DNA of 64,000 nucleotides from Anaerolinea thermolimosa. GTDB lineage: Bacteria > Chloroflexota > Anaerolineae > Anaerolineales > Anaerolineaceae. The translations under genes were made by a program, and so were the position numbers. The number at the start of each line of letters is the position of its first letter. The stretch's first letter is position 1. Under the pieces are notes generated by a model, which had not been told where the DNA came from, did not search any database, and saw nothing but the letters and a program-made list of their open reading frames with translations. The stretch spans positions 975,186 through 1,039,185 of the forward strand of contig NZ_DF967965.1 in assembly GCF_001050195.2 (NCBI RefSeq), given 5' to 3'. This document shows positions 53,801 through 61,589 of the stretch, in pieces.

Positions 53801-54399
53801 ACGCCGTACCCAACACAGGGGATGATAAACCAGAAGTACAGGCTCTCTCCCTGGAGGAAGCCATTGTGCACATTCGATGTCAGCCCGGTACCCCACGGGA
53901 AGCGCTCAGCGCCAATTTCTGGCCCGCGTATGAAGCCATCAAGGAACATCGCGAGCATATTCCCATGCCCCAAAGCGAGCAGTCCTTGAGCGTTAAAGCC
54001 GAAAATAACCTTAGAAGTGCTTTGGCAAATCATGCGGCTGATTTACAGGAATATCTGCCATTTATCCAAACCCTGCTGCGAGACTTGAAAGAATTCCAGA
54101 CCCTGCCCAAATACACCCTGCGCCGTCTTGCCAGTGTGGAAATGAACGGAAAGGTTTCCCAAAATGACCTGCAGCGCTTCTGTTCCGAACTGGAAATGCT
54201 GCGCCGCACACTCGGCGAGGATTATCTTGAACTCATCGAGCGTCGTGCGAGAGAGTTCCGCAGTGAAATCGTGATTGCGGTGGAAAATATTGCTGACACT
54301 GCTCGGGAAGGAGGGGCTGTCTCAGAAAGCGAAATGGAAGATAAGGTGAGCGAGACTTTCAGCCAGATGGGCGTAGATGCAGAAATTGACCCGGAGTAA
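50899..54399 (+). CDS. PLD-domain SNF2-family helicase
   Basis: The 1166-residue protein has an N-terminal phospholipase-D-like domain with one HxK motif (HAK at 142-144, then FITGSSNLTRAG at 164-175). An SNF2 helicase follows: motif I VVGLGKS at 294-300, motif II DEAH at 373-376, motif III LLTATPFNN and helicase-C motifs ATDKLSEGVNLNRAG and VIQRLGRINRIG at about 828-840. A C-terminal region of about 300 residues is unassigned. Such proteins occur beside methylases in defence clusters and could translocate on unmethylated DNA. The PLD part could nick or only bind. It has 15 nt to the DUF4268-type gene and 30 nt to the first cas gene. Confidence 0.85.
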   Translation: MAHNFITNAKQQNLKERIQTLIRHSQELKFLVGYFYFSGLRELYKALQTRWTNARSANTPFSIKILVGLDTDLHMGQVIEVADPEASQCNRDELVGRYFASLRSALRDEDFDTQEFYEQVSFFLELLESGSLQIRKTLDPNHAKLYLFCLNEDGRSLVNAPGRFITGSSNLTRAGLTDQQEFNVEIGDYGWEDAEKYFDDLWEQAIPISEVPEHKEKIVRVIRRQTQVAEITPFEAYALVLKTYLDLMELKSLSPHIKRIMQARGYKVYRYQEEAVQQALTVLNQYGGVILADVVGLGKSIIASWLARERNGRGLVICPPALMGDPKTRDSGWYKYLSDFGLHDWDVYSLGSLDKVQEYLSTYGDDVTTIIVDEAHRFRNEDTEAYERLSQICANRGVILLTATPFNNTPLDIFALLKLFIPPGKSTLTLDERLAARFARYNSEFRKLSYILRYYNAGGEKQKRAENYYTDIFEDLPPIQVSRVQQEVRRIADEIRAVIEPVIIRRNRLDLKKDPVYSQELTELSEVADPVQLFYELSPEQSHFYDQVIHDFFGEEGQFCGAIYQPFAYEKQSQGEKLEEEFTYQQQRNLYDFMRRLLVKRFESSFGAFAQSIENFIRIHEIVLTFIENTGKYILDRTLIEKIWEEDEETIEEALVAFANRLAEKPNLNPRHDRIYEIAKFDESEKFIEDIRADLTLLKNIKQRVETLNLVHQDPKSQCLVEAVQEILASKPKPGQPRCKVVIFSEYQDTVAHIAPQIQTAFPGRVLVAQGALSKSFFDDLLANFDASYSQGKQRDDYDIILATDKLSEGVNLNRAGACINYDIPWNPTRVIQRLGRINRIGAKVFDTLHIYNFFPTEQGAEVVKSREIAAQKMFLIHNTLGEDAKIFAPDETPSPAELFKRLNTNPEETEEESLLTAIRREFFDIQEQFPEMVKGLTDFPPRVKTAKRDKNNELLVFRRKGLQLFIHAVPNTGDDKPEVQALSLEEAIVHIRCQPGTPREALSANFWPAYEAIKEHREHIPMPQSEQSLSVKAENNLRSALANHAADLQEYLPFIQTLLRDLKEFQTLPKYTLRRLASVEMNGKVSQNDLQRFCSELEMLRRTLGEDYLELIERRAREFRSEIVIAVENIADTAREGGAVSESEMEDKVSETFSQMGVDAEIDPE

Positions 54400-54429
54400 G
54401 AGACTAGAGTCGATTTGGGAGGATCGCTT

Positions 54430-55386
54430 ATGAATACAATGTCTAAAGAATGGCGTTTCAAAGCCATTACCAATATCTGGACAGGAAATGCAGAACGTCA
54501 AAATCAGCAGTTGATCCTCCCCGGGTTGCTCGGATCGATTCGCTGGTGGTTTGAAGTTGTGGTGAGAGGATTAGGTGGCTATGCCTGTGACCCCACAGCC
54601 AAATCTCGATGTCCAGTAGAAAATAAAAATAATCAGAATGAAAAATGCCATTGTGTGGTTTGTGAATTGTTTGGTTGCACTGGTTGGGCGCGTAAGTTTC
54701 GCTTCGAGGTTGTAGATGAAAGCGGGCAACCAATTCAAAATGCAATCAGTGCCAATACAATATTCATTCTGCGGTTTACCCCCCTACGCATGATTTGCGA
54801 TGAAGAATGGGCTTTGCTCGACCTGACATTGAGAATTATCTCAGAATATACCGCCCTCGGTGGGAAAACGGTGTTCAAACCCTCAGACGAAAAAGGCCGG
54901 GAAATGATGATACATCATAGAGATTATGGGTTAATAACTCTGGAAGGAAATCCAGAGTTATTCACGATCGGGAAAGACAACCTCCAAAAATACATAAAAC
55001 GGCCAAACTGGTGTAAATCCAGTCATGATGCTGATGACTTTAACTGGGCCTCTCTAAGCCATTTCTGGGTTGTCAAGGGACGTTACCTTGCCCGCCAAAG
55101 CGACTATCACAGTACCTTTAACCGCCTCCTTGGGCGCCCTGAAGAGAAAGGACGATCGAGTTGGGGAAAGAGTTGGCTGGCTGGAAGCCAAAGGGAAAGC
55201 AAGAAAGTATTTAGTTTTAAAACGCGTGGTTATGAGCGCACATATGGATTTGTGCTTAAAAATAGTGATTTTAGTGAGATAGAAAATACTCTGAGAGAAG
55301 TCTGGAATATACAGGGGAACCAAGAATTCCGTTTTCTTACAGGCGAATCAATTCTTGAGACATTGGTCAATCATCAGGGAGGTTAA
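54430..55386 (+). CDS. cmr1: CRISPR type III RAMP protein, Cmr1-like
   Basis: The 318-residue Cas7-group RAMP protein has the Cmr1 opening: a first strand WRFKAITNIWTGNAERQNQ, then ILPGLLGSIRWWFEVVVRGL and a Cys-containing insert with CVVCELFGCTGWARKFRF. It should cap the crRNA-bound filament of a Cmr-type complex. GGGAGG at 54418-54423 selects ATG 54430; the frame opens five codons earlier at a TTG. The helicase gene ends 30 nt upstream and the next RAMP gene starts 7 nt downstream. The DNA is visibly more AT-rich than the preceding genes. Confidence 0.85.
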   Translation: MNTMSKEWRFKAITNIWTGNAERQNQQLILPGLLGSIRWWFEVVVRGLGGYACDPTAKSRCPVENKNNQNEKCHCVVCELFGCTGWARKFRFEVVDESGQPIQNAISANTIFILRFTPLRMICDEEWALLDLTLRIISEYTALGGKTVFKPSDEKGREMMIHHRDYGLITLEGNPELFTIGKDNLQKYIKRPNWCKSSHDADDFNWASLSHFWVVKGRYLARQSDYHSTFNRLLGRPEEKGRSSWGKSWLAGSQRESKKVFSFKTRGYERTYGFVLKNSDFSEIENTLREVWNIQGNQEFRFLTGESILETLVNHQGG

Positions 55387-55393
55387 ACAAAAT

Positions 55394-56296
55394 ATGTCCT
55401 ACGAGTATTGGACTTATCTTTCAAAACATGAGACTTATCTTTCAAAACATGATCAGGAGAACAGCGAAGATTCAATATTATTAAGACACTTTCATGCTGA
55501 TATTTCGGGAGACAAAGACACTAAAAACAGTACGCGTGCTGACTTTTTAAAAAAGAGAAAAGAGAAAAAGCCATTGTCTTCCATTAAGGCTACTGACATT
55601 TTTAGGTATCCCGAAAAGCCTTTACTTCCTTCCTGGTTAGCGATTAAGGTAGACTTCGAACTCAAACGCCCCTGGTATTCCAAAGATGATCGCGTTTTCC
55701 ATATCCTTGAGAACCCACTTCGAAAAGAACATCTTTTTGATGTGCCTTACATTCCAGCCACTACCTGGAAAGGGTTGCTACGCTGGTCATGTCGCATGCA
55801 ATCCGGCCTGCGCCAACACCTGGAGAAATACAATGGAAAATTGGAGGGCTGGAAAGACCCCGACTGGATCGTGGATCTATTCGGTAACGAGAAGGGAGAA
55901 GAAGAGCATTTCAATCAGGGCGTATTGGCGTTCTATCCCACCTGGTTTGATCAAATTGGGTATGAGGTGATTAATCCTCATGACCGTTCCAAACGGGCAG
56001 GTACCCAGCCTGTTTATTACGAAGTTGTACCCGCTGGCGCATCGGGCACATTGTTTCTCCTTTACGCACCCTTCCCGGGTATGACGGTCAAGAGTGAACA
56101 GAAAACCGCGCTGAGAAATTTGTTTTTAGCCATTGAAGTCCTGCTCACCCATTATGGCATCTCGGCGAAACGAACTTCCGGATGGGGTACGGCACAAATT
56201 AAGCAATGGTACATTTCTACTAAATCTCGAATGTCTTCCGGTGATCTTACCAATGCGTTATCCCAACTCGAAACCTTGCTCAGTGGAGAGAAATGA
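55394..56296 (+). CDS. CRISPR type III RAMP protein, probably Cmr6-like
   Basis: The 300-residue RAMP has ENPLRKEHLFDVPYIPATTW followed by KGLLRWSCRMQSGL, the pattern in which a Pro-Ala/Ser-Thr/Ser-x-Lys-Gly segment precedes a helix. The C-terminal Gly-rich loop is ISAKRTSGWGTAQIK. The tail resembles Cmr6, but the N-terminal 75 residues are unusual and include a perfect heptapeptide duplication (TYLSKHE/TYLSKHD) coded by a 21-bp tandem repeat. ATG 55394 is used; the frame opens earlier inside cmr1. It overlaps the large-subunit gene by ATGA. Confidence 0.7.
   Translation: MSYEYWTYLSKHETYLSKHDQENSEDSILLRHFHADISGDKDTKNSTRADFLKKRKEKKPLSSIKATDIFRYPEKPLLPSWLAIKVDFELKRPWYSKDDRVFHILENPLRKEHLFDVPYIPATTWKGLLRWSCRMQSGLRQHLEKYNGKLEGWKDPDWIVDLFGNEKGEEEHFNQGVLAFYPTWFDQIGYEVINPHDRSKRAGTQPVYYEVVPAGASGTLFLLYAPFPGMTVKSEQKTALRNLFLAIEVLLTHYGISAKRTSGWGTAQIKQWYISTKSRMSSGDLTNALSQLETLLSGEK
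55412..55453 (+). repeat. Tandem 21-bp duplication inside the RAMP gene
   Basis: Two adjacent 21-nt copies (55412-55432 and 55433-55453) differ at one position only. They keep the frame and add seven residues near the N-terminus. The near-identity suggests a recent slip or duplication event. Confidence 0.85.
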
Positions 56297-59274
56297 TCAT
56301 GACGAGTAATGGTCTAAACCCGGTAGAACTTCTCAGAAACCATCGTCCTTTCTTGTTGCTTTGTGAAGCCATTGGTTTGTTTCATATGGCTGGTAAAGCA
56401 AAAATAGATTTCTTGAAATACCAGGCGGGTGAGATACCTTCTTATGATTACAAAGGGTGGGCTGAAACCGAGAACATTGAACCCGACCTCCTATCCAAAA
56501 TTCTTGGCTCTAGTTCGCTACCCGCACATTTGAGCCAGGGCTTTTTACCGGGGTTATGGCGCGACTTAGTCACGAAACACGCCGATCAAAATGGCACGGG
56601 TTTATTAGGTTTACTCCAGGCCGCCCATGGGATGGCTTCAGGTATTGAGAAACAAAGTTATGCTTCCAAAACCGTGGAATACCTTGCTCAAACCAAACCT
56701 GACCTTTGGCTATCCTCAGCTTTTGGCACCCCCGAGCGTAATCTTCTTAGTGATCCTCCTTCTGTCCTTACATCTGACGGATGGAATAATCTAATTGGCG
56801 AGATTAAAGGGAAACTCAAGGAAGCCAATAATCTGAAAAATAATAATGCCAGGGTAGATGAGTGGTTCCAATGGCGAAATCATTTGGTTGGCCCAGACGC
56901 GTTTGTCCGCAAAGCCTTCCTCTCCACGTTAGCCGAAACGCGCCTTCCCAATAACGATGTCACTTTGTGGGATCAATCCTACATTGCAGCGGCGCTCTTC
57001 AAAAGTGCCATTGCAGGTGCTTTGTTAGATTCACAATTTTCCACTTCTGATAAAGGGATTAAGAGCAAGGTTCGATGGCGTCTGCTTACCATTGGAATCG
57101 GTAGTGAGTACTACGAAGCTCGGGCGGTGAAGATTGGCGACTGGACGGGAACGGCCCGTATCCTGGAAGAATTCTTTGAAGGTGTCCAGCGCTTGATCGA
57201 GGTAGACCTTGCCCTTGGGTCACTTATTTATCGTGATACTGAGGTGTGCATCTTTACATTTCCCGGTGAGTCCAAGGACCAACAGTCACCGGCATCGTGG
57301 ATTGAAAGCCAGGATTTTTCATGGCAGAAGTGGTTGGAAAACCAAACCGATGATCTTGCCCATCAATACGATTTAGAAACTCCGCCTTATTGCTTCTTGA
57401 GTGCGCCTACTCGCTCTCTCGTTCCGATTGTTAAAGCCCGACATGATGCCGATCATGCTCTCTCCGTCCCGGTTCACCGCTATTGGCTTCCCCGCACGAA
57501 TGATCAAAACTCCGGGCATGTATGTCCGGTCTGTGGTGTACGGCAAAATAGTGATCCCACCAATAAAGATCGTCCGTGTGAAGTATGTCTTAAACGACGC
57601 TCTCATCGTTTGCAGGATTGGTTGAATGGGGAATCGGGCTCAGAGACCATCTGGCTCGATGAAGTTGCTGATTCCAACGATCGTATCGCGCTCATCACTT
57701 TACAATTGGATGTAGAACCCTGGCTGGAGGGGGAACGCATAGACAGTCTGCGCGCTCAAGCCATTCCTGATTGGCTTCGTCATAATGCAAATCTTGGCAA
57801 TGTACTAGGTCAAGCAAATACAGCGGCCTTTATGCGACTGCATGGTTACATTCAGGGTAAACTCTCTCAATTCAACCAAAATGACAATATCCTTGCGGCA
57901 CTCAATCAAGGTTTCAAGTCCTATCAAAACTGGCAAACTTTTTTTGAAGATATAGTAGAAGATCGCACCAAAGAAGCGCCTAAATGGGCTTCATTAACGA
58001 ACCATGAACGCGCTATCTGGTTATCTCATCAATTGTTCAGGAAATTACCCTCACCAGGCCGCACCTATCGTTTTTGGCGGCAAAGCGAGGATTTCTTTAA
58101 ACACCTTTACAAAAAATTTTCTGAAATATCTTCCAAGCACCCTAACCGTTGGCGCCTGAGACGATTGGCTTTCATTCCAGAAAACACACAGAAACTCCAA
58201 AAAAATCATCTCTATGAAGGCCTTATCGGAAACCAAACTTGCTCTTTTCTTTTTGATGGTGAAGCCTTAATCACCGCATCAAATTTAGCCCGCTTTCTTT
58301 TGCTTCACCAAACATCCCCCGACAAATTCCAGAATACTCTTACGCTTAAGGATGCGGAAAAGCCTCAAGATCCCTCCATCCAGGTTAAGATAAAGAAAGT
58401 TAGCCAAGATTCCCCCCTTCTACAAGAATATCTTCCAATCATTACTCTGGAACTCAGTCCATTGCGATTCCGGATTCTGGTTTCCCTTGAGACTGCATCC
58501 AAGTGTGTGGATGTTGCGATCCGAGAATGGCGTCAACAATTTGCCTGTGTTCAGGATCGCCTGCCTCTCAACATCGGTGTGGTGGTGTTTCCAAGCAAAA
58601 TGTCTTTTCAAGCCGTGATTGAGATGGCGCGAACGATTGAGCATAAATTAACATCACGAAGTGCACCAGAGAAGTGGACAGTTAAGGAAAAATCCAACGA
58701 AAATGGGCAAGTAAGAGTCCATTTACACCATCCCGATAACGGAATAGAAAAATGGGAAATCCCTACAGATTTGCCTGATGGAAGAAAGGATGTGTTTTAT
58801 CCCTATCTTGCAATGGTCAATTCTGCTGTGCAAAAGGATAGAGATTTCCAAACCCCCAATGGCACTGTATATCGCCATGCGGAAGATGTATCCCCTGAGG
58901 AGGAAATTCGGGTTTATCCTTCTAAAATCACTACAGTGTTCCTGGATACGACCGTTCGACGATTTGAGAGCCCTACTATTTTTTACCTCAGAGACTGGGA
59001 AACCATGCGAGATAACTGGGAACTCTTGTCCTGTTCAATGGTTACTTCCCAGTTACAAATGTTAAGAGCAGAACTTCTGCGCCTAACCCACCAATGGAGA
59101 ATAGAGCAAACAGGATCTGCTAAAAAGGCTGCCGAAGAATTGTTACGCGTTTATCTAAGAGAGAGATTACCGTCAACATCTGGAGAAGACATCGAAAAAT
59201 TGCTAGAGAGTTTTCAAAGGGGTGTTTTACTCTGGACAATCGATTGGCACCTCAGCATTGCGAAAGAAAAATAA
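56293..59274 (+). CDS. csx11: CRISPR type III large subunit, Csx11 (Cas10-like)
   Basis: The 993-residue protein fits the Csx11 family by size, neighbours and segments: LLLCEAIGLFHMAGKAKID near the start, LGLLQAAHGMASGIEKQ, LWDQSYIAAALFKSAI, a zinc module with Cys411, Cys414, Cys429 and Cys432, SPGRTYRFWRQSEDFF and RLPLNIGVVVFPSKMSFQAV. The HD nuclease pair reads His31-Met32, so the HD centre looks dead. I find no GGDD or SDD-type motif, so cyclic oligoadenylate synthesis is unlikely. It would then scaffold an RNA-cleaving complex. ATG 56293 overlaps the upstream stop; ATG 56299 has better ribosome-site spacing. Confidence 0.82.
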   Translation: MIMTSNGLNPVELLRNHRPFLLLCEAIGLFHMAGKAKIDFLKYQAGEIPSYDYKGWAETENIEPDLLSKILGSSSLPAHLSQGFLPGLWRDLVTKHADQNGTGLLGLLQAAHGMASGIEKQSYASKTVEYLAQTKPDLWLSSAFGTPERNLLSDPPSVLTSDGWNNLIGEIKGKLKEANNLKNNNARVDEWFQWRNHLVGPDAFVRKAFLSTLAETRLPNNDVTLWDQSYIAAALFKSAIAGALLDSQFSTSDKGIKSKVRWRLLTIGIGSEYYEARAVKIGDWTGTARILEEFFEGVQRLIEVDLALGSLIYRDTEVCIFTFPGESKDQQSPASWIESQDFSWQKWLENQTDDLAHQYDLETPPYCFLSAPTRSLVPIVKARHDADHALSVPVHRYWLPRTNDQNSGHVCPVCGVRQNSDPTNKDRPCEVCLKRRSHRLQDWLNGESGSETIWLDEVADSNDRIALITLQLDVEPWLEGERIDSLRAQAIPDWLRHNANLGNVLGQANTAAFMRLHGYIQGKLSQFNQNDNILAALNQGFKSYQNWQTFFEDIVEDRTKEAPKWASLTNHERAIWLSHQLFRKLPSPGRTYRFWRQSEDFFKHLYKKFSEISSKHPNRWRLRRLAFIPENTQKLQKNHLYEGLIGNQTCSFLFDGEALITASNLARFLLLHQTSPDKFQNTLTLKDAEKPQDPSIQVKIKKVSQDSPLLQEYLPIITLELSPLRFRILVSLETASKCVDVAIREWRQQFACVQDRLPLNIGVVVFPSKMSFQAVIEMARTIEHKLTSRSAPEKWTVKEKSNENGQVRVHLHHPDNGIEKWEIPTDLPDGRKDVFYPYLAMVNSAVQKDRDFQTPNGTVYRHAEDVSPEEEIRVYPSKITTVFLDTTVRRFESPTIFYLRDWETMRDNWELLSCSMVTSQLQMLRAELLRLTHQWRIEQTGSAKKAAEELLRVYLRERLPSTSGEDIEKLLESFQRGVLLWTIDWHLSIAKEK

Positions 59275-59298
59275 AACTCTATGAACCGGGAGGCATAA

Positions 59299-60234
59299 AT
59301 GAATAATCCAAATAACTCTTATACAAAGTTCTCTCATTTGGGGATGGCAATTGATCCCATTCATGTTGGTACAGGAGGAAATCGTTTGGGGCGCGTTGAT
59401 TCGACAATTGTACGTGACCCTGCTACTCAAATTCCTAAAATTCCTGGCTCCAGTCTGGCTGGCACTTACCGTTCCTACTCAGCAATGGCAGAAGGAAAAT
59501 ATCCCCAATGTGCAGGGGTTGGTTTACCTCAGTCTGATGGAACTGGCGGGCATTGTGGTAAGCCTGATTGTCCCATTTGTACCGTATATGGGTTTGCACG
59601 TGGGCAGGAGGGTGGTTTTGCCGGATTAGCAGCATTTAGCGATGCACATGTTCTGCTCTTCCCGGTCCCAACTCGAAAAGGGGTATATTGGATCACCAGT
59701 CCAAATACAATGCGTTTCTTCTCCATTGAAATTGAATTATCTCAATCCGCAGGATTGTATCTCCTTGATCCTACAAATTCAAATTCTCCCCTTAATTTAG
59801 GTTGGCTTATGCTTCCAATTATGGGGTTGAAAAAAGAAGTAGTAAATAAAATACAGGAGAAATTGCAAGACTTAAAAGTGCCTGACTACGTAATCGAAAA
59901 AGTGGGTGTTGTATCCGATGACCTGTTCGCTCATGTGGTGAACAGCAATTTAGAGGTTCGCACCTCAGTGTCGATTAATCCAGAAACGGGTGCCGCTGAA
60001 GATGGGGCTTTATTTACCTATGAAGCCCTGCCACGTACCACATTCCTGTATTGGGAAATCGTTTGTAAGAACCCCAACCATTACCGCATAAACAGCAAAC
60101 CGGTCTCATTCAAGCAAAATCCACAAATGGAAGATGTACATTACATCACCCAAAAAGCCCATCCTTTCTTTGAACATTTAGGGATCGGAGGTATGGGAAC
60201 ACGTGGAATGGGAAGGATAAAAGTTCTGGTTTAA
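59299..60234 (+). CDS. cmr4: CRISPR type III backbone RAMP, Cmr4-like (Cas7)
   Basis: The 311-residue Cas7 protein forms the helical backbone on crRNA and cuts the bound target RNA. The family segment MAIDPIHVGTGGNRLGRVDS contains Asp34, which corresponds to the catalytic Asp of Cmr4, followed by STIVRDPATQIPKIPGSSLA. A Cys-rich patch (HCGKPDCPICTVYGFARG) and the C-terminal glycine-rich GIGGMGTRGMGRIKVL are present. Target RNA cleavage therefore looks intact although the large subunit lacks its usual active sites. It follows csx11 by 24 nt with GGGAGG upstream. Confidence 0.9.
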   Translation: MNNPNNSYTKFSHLGMAIDPIHVGTGGNRLGRVDSTIVRDPATQIPKIPGSSLAGTYRSYSAMAEGKYPQCAGVGLPQSDGTGGHCGKPDCPICTVYGFARGQEGGFAGLAAFSDAHVLLFPVPTRKGVYWITSPNTMRFFSIEIELSQSAGLYLLDPTNSNSPLNLGWLMLPIMGLKKEVVNKIQEKLQDLKVPDYVIEKVGVVSDDLFAHVVNSNLEVRTSVSINPETGAAEDGALFTYEALPRTTFLYWEIVCKNPNHYRINSKPVSFKQNPQMEDVHYITQKAHPFFEHLGIGGMGTRGMGRIKVLV

Positions 60235-60249
60235 TTCGGAGGTTATGCC

Positions 60250-60606
60250 ATGAACCAACAAATTCAAAATCTAGATGTCGAATGCGCACTCCTTGGTGAA
60301 GAGATTGCCAAAATAGATAAAATGACAGAGAAAATTATCAATGCTGCATTGGCAATCCTGGAAACCCAAGGCCTTTATGCCATGTTCCTTTACCTGAAAG
60401 CCCGCGAGAAAGATGTTTTTGGAAAGTTTTCGAAGAAAAGCATGTCTTTCCTGAATAAAGTGGAAACCAGATCATCCTATAGCGACAGCGATATCTTACA
60501 AAGGGTTGCGCAAATCTCCAATGACTTGGATCAATTGTTGTTCGTAAGAAGTTTATTTATCCAGGCCCTCTCCTATGCCCGTTACCACCTTAAAGCCAGG
60601 GGATAA
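60250..60606 (+). CDS. cmr5: CRISPR type III small subunit, Cmr5-like (Cas11)
   Basis: The 118-residue all-helical protein has the Cmr5 core: MTEKIINAALAILETQGLYA followed by MFLYLKAREKDVFGKFSKK. It forms the minor filament that contacts target RNA. GGAGG at 60238-60242 precedes the ATG by 7 nt. It lies between cmr4 and the last RAMP gene with gaps of 15 and 5 nt. Confidence 0.85.
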   Translation: MNQQIQNLDVECALLGEEIAKIDKMTEKIINAALAILETQGLYAMFLYLKAREKDVFGKFSKKSMSFLNKVETRSSYSDSDILQRVAQISNDLDQLLFVRSLFIQALSYARYHLKARG

Positions 60607-60611
60607 CAAAT

Positions 60612-61502
60612 ATGTCTGATTGGAAACTGTACCGCTGGACATGGATTCTTGACTCGCCGCTTCACATAGGTACAACCCCAGCAGGGATTCTGGATCGAAC
60701 ACGATTATATGTGCCTGCACGAACTCTCTGGGGAGCAATCACAGCCGAACTTGCCCGCAAACAAAGCGAGCAATTTCCGGACTATGAAAGAGTTGGTGAG
60801 GAATTGCGTAAGAAAGTCCGATTCAGTTATTTATTCCCTGCACAGAAAATGGATGGCAACTGGTATCCATGGTTACCTAAATACATTCACGATCCAAGGA
60901 ATTCTGAAGTAAAGGGATTGGCGTGGTGCTTAAGAAGGGATGAAAAGGACGAGAAGATAATCGAGGATAGAGAGTTCCGAATGTGGCTTTTGTATACTCG
61001 CCCTGCAACAGCCATATCTCCAGACAACGAAGTGGCGGAAGAGAGCACTCTCCGGGAGCATGAAATCCTCCTGCCCTTCTCACGCTGGGGAAATGCAGTC
61101 TTAGAAAAAGTGGGACTAACCGGGTATATATTTATAAATGGGGATAATGAAGTCTTAGATGCCCTTGCTCAGTTACCGCAACTCTTTGTAGGTGGTGATA
61201 TACGCCATGGACAGGGATGGCTCAGCCGGGAGAGAACCCTTGTTGAGGAAAATCAATTTTTTGGGTATGAAGTGCATACGCAAAATGTTGATTACCCAGA
61301 AATTTATACCTCTCACCTTTTAGCCCATACCCTCATAAATGAGTGCATTCAAATTAGTGGAAATATCGAATCATTTAGCGGACGCGATATGGTTCAAGGA
61401 TGGAATGCTTTATCAAGTATCGGGCACGGATGGGTTCCCGGGTCAGTATTAACAGAACCGCGAAAATTTTCTTTACACGACCAGGGCTTCTGGACACTAT
61501 AA
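60612..61502 (+). CDS. CRISPR type III RAMP protein, Cas5/Cmr3-like
   Basis: The 296-residue RAMP starts YRWTWILDSPLHIGTTPAGI and has RTRLYVPARTLWGAITAELA, a later ILLPFSRWGNAVLEKVGLTG and a C-terminal GGDIRHGQGWLSRERTL. The Cmr module needs a Cas5-type protein to bind the crRNA 5' handle, and no other gene here can be that, so a Cmr3-like role is the best reading by elimination. No catalytic His typical of Cas6 is obvious. It ends the operon; a hairpin terminator follows. Confidence 0.65.
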   Translation: MSDWKLYRWTWILDSPLHIGTTPAGILDRTRLYVPARTLWGAITAELARKQSEQFPDYERVGEELRKKVRFSYLFPAQKMDGNWYPWLPKYIHDPRNSEVKGLAWCLRRDEKDEKIIEDREFRMWLLYTRPATAISPDNEVAEESTLREHEILLPFSRWGNAVLEKVGLTGYIFINGDNEVLDALAQLPQLFVGGDIRHGQGWLSRERTLVEENQFFGYEVHTQNVDYPEIYTSHLLAHTLINECIQISGNIESFSGRDMVQGWNALSSIGHGWVPGSVLTEPRKFSLHDQGFWTL

Positions 61503-61535
61503 AATTAATCCTTTGCCTTCGTAATTTTCTTTATA

Positions 61536-61570
61536 AAGACACATTCACCCATACAGGGTGAATGTGTCTT
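61536..61570. terminator. Perfect hairpin between the cas operon and the CRISPR array
   Basis: A 15-bp perfect stem (AAGACACATTCACCC / GGGTGAATGTGTCTT) has a 5-nt loop. It stands where the rightward cas transcript and the leftward array transcript meet, and so can end both. T-tails are short on both strands. Confidence 0.75.
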
Positions 61571-61589
61571 AAAAGTTAATCCATCGTCA

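Noticed and set aside
53317..54033. Minus-strand frame of 238 codons opposite the helicase gene
   Set aside because: It lies wholly opposite helicase motifs and the C-terminal helicase domain; no domain or start signal of its own.
46364..54399. Reading the three-gene set as DISARM
   Set aside because: A PglX/DrmMI-like methylase and a PLD domain are present, but there is no DUF1998 protein or DrmA-type helicase, and the PLD is fused to the SNF2 helicase.
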